Positions 23,701 to 34,300 of a stretch of 64,000 nucleotides of DNA are shown here, piece after piece. The position numbers and the translations under genes were made by a program. The notes beneath the pieces were generated by a model. It was not told the DNA's origin, did no database searches, and saw nothing but the letters and a program-made list of their open reading frames with translations. Numbering within the stretch: position 1 is the first letter of the stretch; every line of letters starts with the position of its first letter. Source of the DNA: Chondrosia reniformis (Eukaryota > Porifera > Demospongiae > Chondrillida > Chondrillidae); assembly GCA_947172415.1 (NCBI GenBank), contig OX359198.1, forward strand, positions 5,363,401-5,427,400. Reading direction: 5' to 3'.

Positions 23701-26141
23701 ATACTCCCTCCCAATAAGGAAGAAGGTTGGCTATTCTTTCCATCTTTGGTCACTGCTAAACCGACCACTTACTTTCCACAAGTAGACTCCAGTTCAGAAC
23801 ACAAGTATCTCTGCTGGCAAGTCAATACACTAAGAACAAAGTTCTTTTCTCCTCGTCTACTTCAGACAATTCTTCTTCATCTTGCTACCCACCAAACTGT
23901 CTTCAAACGTGACAAGCCCTCAAGAAGTGAGGAGGTGTCATTGCAAGTGAAAGAACACTGCTGTATTCTGTGGTGGAACGGCATTACCTGGCAGACAACA
24001 AGTGGTGTTGATATAGTGGTCCAGCTCTTTGACAACACCATTGCTCAAGTCATTGCCAGAATATCCCATGAAGTGGATCCATCAATTCTAGTGAATTGTC
24101 TATCATCGGTAGCAGCTGATATCCTTAGAACTGTCAATGAACTGTATCCAGACCTGCTGCCTCATTTAGAAGCTTACATCATTGACTCTACAGGCTACAT
24201 GGAACTTTGTACTAATCCAAGATGTCCTAACCTACATGACAAGTTTCCAATATCGGACATTGCAAGCATTCTGTCAATCTCAGGAAATGACAACTCATTT
24301 TGCCAATCACTAACCAATGAAATTGAACACCCAACAAATAAATCAATTAGGGAACTCTTTTGTGGATACATTCCTTCACTGGACAGTGTCCTTCAGATGA
24401 ATCCTCATAGGACAGGCAGTTTAATTGAGTCTAGTATAAATCCCAGTCTAGGACCATTACACTCAGAAGGACCTTCAAAGTTTTACAAGACTTTTGATGA
24501 TAAAGGTTTGTGATATTGTAATATACGTATTATGAACCATTATTGATATATATAACTGTTGTCAGAAAGAGTATATTTCTCAATTAGATTATAAGTCAGT
24601 TAAACTAGACCCAACTCAACTGGTAGATGTCGCCGAATCAGAGGCTGTTGCTAAGTGGGATTCAATCTGTACTCATTTGGGAGTACCTCGTTCTGTGGTG
24701 GTACATGCTGAACAGACCTATCCACTGAACACAGAAGGTGCTCCAGCTAAAAGGTTCCATTCTGCCCTAATGCACTGGTATGGAGGAAACTGTACTATTA
24801 GTGATGGCAGACCAGTTCCTGTGACTTGTGAAGTACTTTGTAGAGCATTAGAAAAATGTAGATATCAAAGTATATCTAAAGAATTGAGGAAACGTAAGTG
24901 AAAAATTAGAATACCATTATTGTGTCGACATCATTATTTATAGATATAGCAGATAATACATACAAGGACTGACTTGACCATTCATTGTACATTTAATTGT
25001 TTTCTATAGCCTATAGAGAAAATATCTTTATTATAGGTTTCTATATCTCATCCCTTTAATTTATTTAGATGTCACATATATGAAACGTCCACTCAAGGGT
25101 CTAAAACATCCTTTATCTGCTGAGAGACCTTTGGAGACTTCCAACACTACAGCTGGTCAGTCACCAAGGAAACAATATTCAGATGGTGGATCATGTCAAG
25201 TTGCTAGCTCCTCATCAGATCCTCAGGAGTTCACTCCTCATTCCTCAGCTGCAGTACCTGATCTTCGGGAGGGCACTCCTCATTCCTCAGCTGCAGTACC
25301 TGATCCTCGGGAGGGCACTCCTCATTCCTCAGCTGCAGTACCTGATCTTCGGGAAGCTACTCCTCATTCCTCAGCTACAGTACCTGATCTTCGGGAAGCT
25401 ACTCCTCATTCCTCAGCTGCAGTACCTGATCCTCAGGAGGTCACTCCTCATTCCTCAGCTGCAGTACCTGATCCAGGTGAGGTCACTCCTCATTCCTCAG
25501 CTGTAGTACCTGATCCAGGTGAGGTCACTCCTCATTCCTCAGCTGTAGTACCTGATCCAGTTCTCATAACTAAAAGTATTTTAGCTACAAATGAGAAACT
25601 CAATACTGAAGCAATTACTCAACAGAGAGTTGAATCCTTCATTTCTTCTCCAAGCTTCCATGACTTTCTCCATAATTCATGTGATGTGAGAAGAATAGCT
25701 ACCAAACTACATGCCCTTAAAGCTATTAGCAGAGAGGAACTGGACACAATGGAACCTCTTGCAAACTTACATAAAGCTAACTCAAGTCTGTACCTTTCTT
25801 TAACAAGAAATTCAAGTGTTACTCAGCTTCAACTTGTTTCAGAAGCGTTGACATTTGATGCTTCTCATGGAAATCATCAAATTTTAGCAAAGAGAATTAA
25901 CAAGTTTGTTAAAGGTATGTACATATACATGTTTGTCATATTATACATATTTTAAATGTTTATAACTTACAATATCTTATCATATTCTTTGAGAGGTTTA
26001 TTACAATTATTTGTTCTATAAACAGATTACCCAGCAGAAGATGGAAAAGAAGACATTATCCATAACAGTGATCAGACGACTGTCACACTTACTCCATCAG
26101 CAGACACATCAGCTGATGATCAACTTACAACAAAGACATAA
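11755..26141 (+). CDS. Giant ankyrin-Roc-COR-Death-CARD-like protein, copy 1 (4672 aa)
   Basis: Exons 11755-24505, 24588-24893, 25069-25914 and 26026-26141 give 14,019 nt in frame. Residues 1-280 are divergent ankyrin repeats; 280-3540 are about 48 near-identical 68-residue units, each two ankyrin repeats (TPLILAA...GRTALH). A Roc GTPase follows at about 3630-3830: P-loop GHARSGKST near 3644, TAGIE switch I, DFAGQ near 3702, and VGSFAD in the G4 position. COR-like sequence runs to about 4170 (WLILQLEQILHRVYGT). Exon 2 (residues 4251-4352) reads as a Death domain (KWDSICTHLGVPRSVV ... VLCRALEKCRYQSISKEL). Exon 3 has eight 14-residue PHSSAAVPDPREVT repeats and a helical CARD-like tail (about 4540-4634). 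No kinase and no signal peptide, so probably cytoplasmic. The order resembles the C-terminal half of DAPK1. Function is unknown; cell-death or immune scaffolding is inference. Array length could be an assembly artefact. Confidence 0.9.
12592..22390 (+). repeat. 204-bp tandem array coding for ankyrin-repeat pairs (about 48 units)
   Basis: TPLILAA-type motifs recur every 204 bp from 12613 to 22198. After allowing for one 6-bp insertion (near 16825) and one 9-bp deletion (near 21876), the spacing is exactly 47 periods. Every unit stays in frame and none contains a stop. Variable positions cluster at a few sites (DNL/DNW/DKL, ARF/ALF/AHF, RGADI/RRADV, EKG/ETG), as expected for exchange between units. 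Confidence 0.95.
16547..18592 (+). repeat. Recent 1,020-bp duplication (five units) inside the ankyrin array
   Basis: The block from about 16547 is repeated almost base for base from about 17573, including rare variants (ATCAGGACTTCTTCAAAG, AGTAAAACATATGGCC, GAAGCAAATGATTATTACAA). The first copy carries 6 extra bases (GGCCAT) near 16825, making the offset 1026. One single-unit duplication is also nearly identical at 21442-21645 and 21646-21849. Confidence 0.85.
24588..24893 (+). other. Death-domain exon of ankyrin gene 1
   Basis: A 306-bp exon with phase 1 at both ends codes for 102 residues that match the Death-domain pattern: an early Trp-Asp, a conserved hydrophobic core, and a final ALEKCRYQSISKEL helix. 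An exon of matching phase and sequence is at 45962-46270 in copy 3 and is absent from copy 2. Symmetrical phase means it can be lost without shifting the frame. Confidence 0.8.
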
Positions 26142-27106
26142 ATCTTGTTGAAAAACTGCCACACTAGAGATTGCACAACTCATAGGGTGAGTACAGGTTG
26201 GCTTACCATTCTTTGACTGCTATATGTAAACTTTCTTTATTTCATTTCTTTCCATTAGATCTCGTTCTCTTCATTGTCCATGCATCAACTTTATGTGACT
26301 AATTAAGGCATTTCATTCATATAAAGTTTTAATTAGTTATTTTAAGTGTTTAGCATTAGAAATAAATATTTTTTCTAAATTATGCATTGTCAATTAACTT
26401 TTTAATATTTTGATGTAGCTGAATTTATATACAGTGTGTACAAGCAGTGATTTTAAATTTTAAATTAAATTCTGGTTCCAGGACCTTTAATACTGATGTG
26501 TGTAAATATGTATATATAGTAATGCTGTCAACAGCTACTTTTTATTCTTTGAATACTGTAACAATGCGTATATTGCAGTAACATGCATTCAGCAATAAAC
26601 CAAAATATGGATCAGTATACATATATCACTAATTATATAATATGGAGAGTTTTTATTCTCAGCATTTTATGTAGAATCTCATATGATCATATGAATCTTC
26701 CTAAGTGGATATGTTTTGAATTTCAACCAGAGAGAAGTTAACCAATTAATGTATATAACTACATGCATGTGTATGTATAATATATAGCCTCAAGTATACA
26801 TGTCACTATATATATACGTACATATACATATACTCTCATACAATCTCTCATAAGCTGAAGTAATTAATTAAAAAATGGCTGATGCTTCACAATTTTTCCA
26901 TTGTACAATCTCTATAAACTATATTCATTGCTGTCTTTTGGTATATTGTAACTAAAACCATTAATATTGTCAACATGTACACTGACATAAATTATGGAAA
27001 TAAGTATATATATACTAAAACAGTACTTTAATCTATTTGTATGTCACCCTATATGTATATACTACAGTACTACAGTTATTAAAGCATCTTAATCAAGATG
27101 CCTATT
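26142..27106 (+). other. 3'UTR of ankyrin gene 1 and convergent gap to MCU A
   Basis: A probable 3'UTR intron lies at 26187-26258 (GTGAGTAC ... TCCATTAG), starting 45 nt after the stop. An AATAAA is present near 26361. The rest is AT-rich with no gene. All of this is conserved in the other two units (for example the same donor near 37023 and 47723), so it is ancestral to the duplication. Confidence 0.55.
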
Positions 27107-30100
27107 TTAATTCTGTTGTCTCCGTGGTAACTGTGGTAGGTTGAGTTGCAGTGGATCATGGAGCTTCTTCAACTCGGTCTCCACCTTAGAAAGAGTGTTC
27201 TTCATGTGGTTGTACCTGACATTCAAAGTGAAAGAAAAACAAGCTTGCACTCTATACTGCCAAGAGACAAAGCTACCACTCTTATAATAAAAGGCCACTT
27301 TATCCAATTACAACTGCAATGTATTGGATTATATATAAGTTTTCACATAATGTGGAGATTGAGGCAATAATTTACCTAAAAGGTAATTATTATCACAATG
27401 TAGATATAATAATCAAGAAAATTAAAAATTAAAGACAAAAGATAAAAAAGATGGTAGTAAAATTTGTTTCCATACTATAGCAATGTCATTTTTGACAATC
27501 AAAATAGACTTTAAGATGTCTTCCAATTAGGTAACGATAACCTAGATAACATGTTGTAAAACCTGCACTTTCCTACAGTCTCATTTGCTGTGAAACAAAC
27601 CTGGCCCAAAATGGAATGGGGTATTACAGCTATATAGGAGAGTACACTAGTACCAATACAATATATACGTATATTCATATATTCATACGTATGTACCTCT
27701 AAGTATAGTATATACAATATACGTATAATACCTCTATGAGTAGTATTTAGCCCATACAATATGGAACTCACTTCTCAACATCAAACTGTTTGCTTTTCGC
27801 TGCTTTGTGAAGCCTAAACAGTTGGATCCTATCCTTGGCATCAGGGTAGGTGTACTCTTGTCTGGTGAGTACATAGTAGGCGTACATGGCCATCAGCGTG
27901 CCGTAGGTGGCGAAATAGGTCACCGGTTCCATAATATCCCACGAGTAGTCCACCCATGTTAGACGGGCAAAGAATCCAAACTGTATCGACATGGCACCCA
28001 GACCTATGGCGGAGCAACAAACATGAACTTATAGAGAAGACGGAGAGAAGACTAGAAGATTAGAGAAGATGAGAGAAGACTGGTAAAGATTAGAGAAGAC
28101 TGGAGAAGACTGGAGAAGACTGGAGAAGACTGGAGAAGATTAGAGAAGATGAGAGAAGACTGGAGAAGATGAGAGAAGATGAGAGAAGATTAGAGAAGAC
28201 TTACTAAACCAGAAACACACTTGGATTAAGCAAAGATAACTAGATACTGATTTGGTATTAGAGATTGAGAGGGACAGGTTATTGTAAGTCAAAAGTCATT
28301 TGAAGAGACTGATATTACACTGAAGCTGCATTACTTCTTGATACACATTACTCAATGTCCCAAGGAGAATAACTGACTTCCTACACATATTTGAGACTTA
28401 GTCTTCTAATTCATATGAATGATAGATGAGTCATACGACCTACCCAGCCACAGTAGTTTGTTGGTCTGACTGGAAGACTTCTTCATAATCTCTTCAAACT
28501 CCCTCTCAAGCGGCTCCAAGTCGGCCTTCAGCTCCTCAACCTGTCCCTCCAGCTCCCTCTTCTTGCCCAACTGGTGCTGGTCAATATTCAATGAAGTGTA
28601 CAACTTATGGATCATATTCTTGACATCATCTAAGCCTTGAGTTCCATCCAAAGGAGCCTGAACTATACGTAGTATATCAAAAATGTCAATATACACACTG
28701 TACAATCACCAAATCAATCCATGAACAGCATAGCACCTTGACGGGTCAGATTAACACACACAAGAAAGTGTACGGGTTGAGTCAACTACATGCTGTATAA
28801 AGGAGTGCCATATGTCTCACATCTGGCAGTGAGGGGATGGTGAACAGAGTCTGAAATAGGGGAACATACAGAATATCCATCACTTGTGCTATCAGACTTT
28901 GAACCTTGTGAACAGTCACTCTCTAGGACAGTTACCTCTCTAGGACAGTCACTTCTCTGGGACGGTCACCTCTCTAGGACAGTCACCTCTCTGGGACAGT
29001 CACCTCTCTAGGACAGTCACTCTCTAGGACAGTCACTTCTCTGGGACAGTCACCTCTCTAGGACGGCCACCTCTCTAGGACAGTCACTTCTCTGGGACAG
29101 TCACCTCTCTAGGACAGTCACTTCTCTGGGACGGTCACCTCTCTAGGACAGTCACCTCTCTAGGACAGTCACCTCTCTGGGACAGTCACCTCTCTAGGAC
29201 AGTCACTTCTCTGGGACAGTCACCTCTCTAGGACGGCCACCTCTCTGGGACAGTCACCTCTCTGGGACAGTCACCTCTCTAGGACAGTCACCTCTCTGGG
29301 ACAGTCACTTCTCTGGGACAGTCACCTCTCTAGGACGGCCACCTCTCTGGGACAGTCACCTCTCTAGGACAGTCACCTCTCTGGGACAGTCACCTCTCTG
29401 GGACAGTCACCTCTCTAGGACAGTCACCTCTCTGGGACAGTCACCTCTCTAGGACTGTCACCTCTCTGGGACAGTCACCTCTCTGGGACAGTCACCTCTC
29501 TGGGACAGTCACCTCTCTGGGACAGTCACCTCTCTGGGACAGTCACCTCTCTGGGACAGTCACCTCTCTAGGACAGTCACCTCTCTAGGACAGTCACTCT
29601 CTAGGACAGTTACCTCTCTAGTACAGTCACCTCTCTAGGACAGTCACCTCTCTAGGACAGTCACCTCTCTAGGACAGTCACTCTCTAGGACAGTTACCTC
29701 TCTAGGACAGTCACCTCTCTAGGACAGTCACCTCTCTAGGACAGTCATTTGATAATGCTTCAATTGAGTCTCAAAAATTCATACTTTGTGTACTTTTAAA
29801 TTAGGGCTTGACATTATATATTGTGATAAAGAGCCTTGCCAATAATTTACTGCTAAATAATTAATACATTAGGGGCATTCACAAAATATCTAAATCAAGA
29901 AAAAGACAAAGATTCCCAGGGTCACCTATTTGCGTCTCCAAGTGACTTACCATCCAGTGGCACTGTTACTCTGTATCGTGTTTCATTAATGACAATGTCA
30001 AAGTCATTTCGCAATAGTATGTCTACCCCTGTTGCTCCAGCAACCCTGTTTCCCTCCAATGTATAAATGGCTGCCCTTTCAATTCCTCCATCCTCCTCCT

Positions 30101-30875
30101 GTATACTGTACAGGAAGTCATTAACTGTGTCAGAGAGAGGCTTCAAAGTAAACTCGCATGACTCCTGTCGAGAAGGAAGTGGAACATTAGCCACAGGAAA
30201 CCCATTGCGAGTGAATATTGTGGCTAGGAGGAAAAGACAAAAGCAGTTATATTATTAAAAGTTCTCAGAATTCTGCTAAAATTTCTAATACATTGTAATG
30301 TAATGTAAAGGTTCAATAGGCATTATGTATACTTGGTATCTCATAACCATTGCCTACTTTACAGTCCCAGATAAACAGGAAGTTTAAAAATGACTAAAGT
30401 AACTGATACTACCTAAGTAGTTACTAGTATGCACGTGTGTTAAAGGGACTCTTAATATAGAATGCTCAGTAGTCATTGAGATGATTTGGTATACAGACCT
30501 CTCTGGATTGGTAGTACGTATATAACCTGAATTATTGCACATCGTAATAATAATTAAATTGAACATGAAACCAATGGCAAGTCAATTAGTACACCTCTGC
30601 CTTGCACACCTCTTATATGCATGACTGGCAATATCTATTAAACACATGGTCATCAATAGGTTAACAAGAGCTTGCGTCTGATCTACACCTCTAAACATAA
30701 GAACAGTGAGTAAATGTGTACTACATACAACCTAGACGTACGTACCTCCTTCACTGTTGTACGCGTGGGAGATAAGGAAGCGATCCAGAGGTACAACCTA
30801 CAAGACAACGTTACATGTCACTACACATCAGAAGGGGTACCTAGGGCGAAACTCTCTGCCTTCAGTGACACTCAT
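27107..30875 (-). CDS. MCU: Mitochondrial calcium uniporter pore subunit, copy A
   Basis: Four secure exons: 29951-30223 (N-terminal domain, [18 protein letters not shown] ... [13 protein letters not shown]), 28444-28662 (coiled coil, [17 protein letters not shown]), 27772-28003 (pore: [18 protein letters not shown] then [11 protein letters not shown]) and 27107-27215 (C-terminal coil ending at TAA, 27107). The WDIMEP selectivity motif is intact, with its Asp and Glu. A tentative 5' end uses 30841-30875 (ATG at 30875) and 30742-30797; it keeps the phase, gives a basic presequence and 307 aa in total, and is conserved in all three copies, but its homology is weak. MCU is the inner-membrane calcium channel gated by MICU1, whose gene is nearby. 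The gene converges on ankyrin gene 1 and is head-to-head with ankyrin gene 2. Introns carry a 17-bp minisatellite and a short purine repeat. Confidence 0.93.
28021..28205 (+). repeat. Purine-rich short tandem repeat in MCU A intron
   Basis: Imperfect 10- to 20-bp units of GACTGGAGAAGATTAGAGAA type between the pore exon and the coiled-coil exon. Shorter counterparts are at 38805-38880 (copy B) and 49735-49835 (copy C). Confidence 0.8.
28908..29748 (+). repeat. 17-bp minisatellite in MCU A intron (about 49 copies)
   Basis: Unit CACCTCTCTAGGACAGT, with GGGAC/GGACG variants. It lies between the coiled-coil exon and the N-terminal-domain exon. Copy B has about 5 units and copy C about 28. Confidence 0.92.
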
Positions 30876-31002
30876 TCACAGTCTGTTTTGATGGAATTCA
30901 AGTTAGTTGATTTAATATAATGAATAAGATATTAAAACCATCTGTTGGCCACAAAGAATATCATCATTTGTATGCTCTGTACCTTATTAAAACTATTTGA
31001 TC

Positions 31003-31175
31003 TACACCAGTACTCTACTAGTGGAATGAAGGAGAATCTTCCCAAACTTATGGCAAATTTTCCTTTTCGAGTATGGCAGCCTCAATGTGGAATAGATTAC
31101 CTGGAGAGATACGAACAAATGGCAATTATGGAACTTTTATTAGACATTGTATCAGCTTTAAAACTGTTTAATGTG
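31003..31175 (+). mobile_element. Relic of a LINE-type retrotransposon 3' coding end (degenerate)
   Basis: Translation near 31022-31175, across a frameshift, resembles the tail of LINE reverse transcriptases (SGMKENLPK, then a W/LP motif). The copy at 40885-41055 shows it more clearly in one frame: GKFSFSSMAASMWNRLPGEI. Only the last about 50 codons remain, so it is dead. Confidence 0.55.
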
Positions 31176-31337
31176 CTCTATTAATGAGTGGAATTGCGGT
31201 ATTATTCTATTTACTTGATATATATCAACAGAAAAGTGTACAGTACAGAAGGGGAAGTTGTTGAATGAGTTGTACTTCCGGAAAGTGATTACAACTCACG
31301 TGATGATATTTAAGAAGGGTGGGGCAGAGAAGAAGGC

Positions 31338-34300
31338 ATGTCTCTCAGTAAAGCTTGTACTAAAGGAGATTTCGAAAAGGTAGCACAACTTATTAAAGAA
31401 GGATGTAACATTGAAGAACAAGTAAGGTATTCGCACCCTAAATGGAAGGTAACTGATAAACCTGTTCGGAAATGTACGCCGCTTATTATCGCGTCCTCCG
31501 AAGGACACTTCGCTATCGTACGACAGCTTATTAGCGCTGGAGCGAACGTACACGCGAAAGATGGTTGTCCGGGAAGGCGACGGACCGCTTTACACTATGC
31601 ATGTCAAAGGGGTTATCTTAGCATAGCTGTAATCTTACTAGACAATGGCAGCAGACCGAATGAACCAGACGATTGCGGTCAGCAGACTCCCTTAATGTGT
31701 GCGATTGCTTTTGGGCACGAAGACATTGCGTTAGAACTCATTTCCAGACTGAGCGGAGATGAGGTTGGTGTAAAGGACAGCGAAGGCCATTCAGCACTTT
31801 ATTACGCACACAGAAAGACCTTCAGTAAATGTACTGAATTATTACTAAGTAAGATGGACCAAGGTGATGAAGAAGATAGAGAAGTGATTGATGCTCGAGC
31901 GTTTGTTGAGGATTACAAAGAGAAAATCCTTTGTAGAGCTTGCAAAGAAGGAGATTTGGATAAAGTGAAACTGCTTATCAGAGAAGGCTATGATATAGAA
32001 GAACAGGTGGAGTACGTGCATCAAAGTTTATTTACTTACAGACACACCTTACAAAAGTGTACTCCTCTTACAATAGCATCCTCTGAAGGCCATGTTGATA
32101 TTGTAAGAGAGCTTATTAGGGCTGGAGCAAGCATGCATAACAATGAAGAAGTTGCAGGGGCAGATATCCATTTGAAGAGTAAGAAAGATGGCCGTACTGC
32201 TCTTCATATTGCTTGTGCCAAGGGACACCTGAAATGTGCTCAGTTGTTACTAGATGCTGGAAGTAGGCTGAATGAAGCAGATGATTATGACAACTTGACT
32301 CCATTAATCCTTGCTGCTGGCTTTGGACATGAAGAAGTTGTATCAGAACTTCTTCAAAAAGGGGCAGATATCCATGTGAAGAGTAAGGAACATGGCCGCA
32401 CTGCTCTTCATATTGCTTGTGTAGAGGGACACCTGAAATGTGCTCAGTTGTTACTAGATGCTGGAAGTAGGCTGAATGAAGCAGATGATTCTGACAACTT
32501 GACTCCATTAATCCTTGCTGCTCTCTTTCGACATGAAGAAGTTGTATCAAAACTTCTTCAAAGAGGGGCAGATGTCCATGTGAAGAGTAAGGAACATGGC
32601 CGCACTGCTCTTCATAGTGCTTGTAAAAAGGGACACCCGAAATGTGCTCAGTTGTTACTAGATGCTGGAAGTAGGCTGAATGTAGCAGATGATTATGACA
32701 AATTGACTCCATTAATCCTTGCTGCTCACTTTGAACATAAAGAAGTTGTATCAGAACTTCTTCAAAGAGGGGCAGATATCCATGTGAAGAGTAAGGAACA
32801 TGGCCGCAGTGCTCTTCATATTGCTTGTGAAAAGGGACACCTGAAATGTGCTCAGTTGTTACTAGATGCTGGAAGTAGGCTGAATGAAGCAGATGATTAT
32901 GACAACTTGACTCCATTAATCCTTGCTGCTGGCTTTGGACATGAAGAAGTTGTATCAGAACTTCTTCAAAAAGGGGCAGATATCCATGTGAAGAGTAAGG
33001 AACATGGCCGCACTGCTCTTCATATTGCTTGTGTGGAGGGACACCTGAAATGTGCTCAGTTGTTACTAGACGCTGGAAGTAGGCTGGATGAAGTAGACGA
33101 TCATGACAACATGACTCCATTAATCCTTGCTGCTGGCTTTGGACATGAAGAAGTCGTATCAAAACTTCTTCAAAGAGGGGCAGATATCCATGTGAAGAGT
33201 AAGGAACGTGGCCGTACTGCTCTTCATATTGCTTGTGTGAAGGGACACCTGAAATGTGCTCAGTTGTTAATAGATGCTGGAAGTAGGCTGAATGAACCAG
33301 ATGATTATGGTAATGCTCCACTACACCTTTGTGTTTACAGGTATGACACAGTGCTGTGGTTAATCAAAAGAGGATGCAATGTTTCAGCAAAGAATAAGAA
33401 AGGACTTTCTGCTTTGGATGTAGTAGCTGGAAATATTCCACTTGGAACATCATTGGAAATTGTTAAAAGATACTATCCTACAATGAGATTATTAATAACA
33501 GCTGGAGGCAATCTTACACTAAATACTGTTCATGTTGGTGTGAAACAGATGGTGAAGGATGAGGCTATAAGCTTTAAGAAAATCATATGTGTTATTGGAC
33601 ATGCTCATAGTGGAAAGAGTACATTAATAGCTGCATTGAGGAATGAAGGTACATCAACCTTCGGAAAGATGATTAAAAGATTGCAAAAAGTTGCTAATAT
33701 AACTGAAAGAACAGCTGGGATAGAACCAGTTTCATTTAAAAGTCAAAAGTATGGAGAAGCGACATTCTTTGACTTTGCAGGTCAGCATGACTACCATGGA
33801 CCACACCAGACCTTCCTTGAAGCTCTAGTAGAGAGACCGGGAATCACTTTATCTGTCTTTCTCCTTGTGAAGGCAACAGAAGAAGAAGCTGTCATGTTAC
33901 AACAGATGACACGATGGCTCCAGCCACTTTCGTGGATCATCCCATCTTCATGCTTTATTCAGGTGACAGTAGTTGGGAGCTTTGCTGATCAAGTGAAGGA
34001 CTTTGAAGAGGCCAAACAGAAGATTAGGAGATGTTGCCAGTCTGTGTTTAAAGGAGATATTCTTAATATTAAAAATATTGTTTACACTAATTCAGTGCTG
34101 CTTGATTGTCGTTGGATTCACTCTGATGGCATTGAGGAAATAAGTAAGCTTCTTCAACAGTCACAAGTTACTGCTTCCTTTCTCACACCGTCAGAGGACA
34201 AACCATATAATGTTCATTGGGTGTTACATCACCTAAGAGAAGTCAATCAGTCCGCTTTGTCTACTGACCAATTTTCACAATGGTTAAATTTAAGGATGTT

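Larger units (their letters stand above)
11661..31190. repeat. Segmental duplication unit 1 (ankyrin gene + MCU A)
   Basis: First of three tandem copies of a segment holding a plus-strand ankyrin-Roc-COR gene and a convergent minus-strand MCU gene. The other copies span about 31230-41160 and 41915-52275. Exons, introns, 3'UTRs and intergenic sequence are all alignable by eye. Unit 1 is about twice as long as the others because of the ankyrin array. Confidence 0.9.

Noticed and set aside
11755..26141. True DAPK1 orthologue
   Set aside because: No protein kinase or calmodulin-binding segment precedes the ankyrin repeats in any of the three copies. Only the C-terminal architecture is shared.
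28908..29748. Possible CRISPR array
   Set aside because: 17-bp units are contiguous with no unique spacers, and the context is a eukaryotic intron.
30714..30920. Plus-strand 68-codon frame conserved in all three units
   Set aside because: Conservation is explained by duplication. It starts and ends without splice or homology support, and the minus strand offers an in-phase MCU presequence. Left open as tentative.
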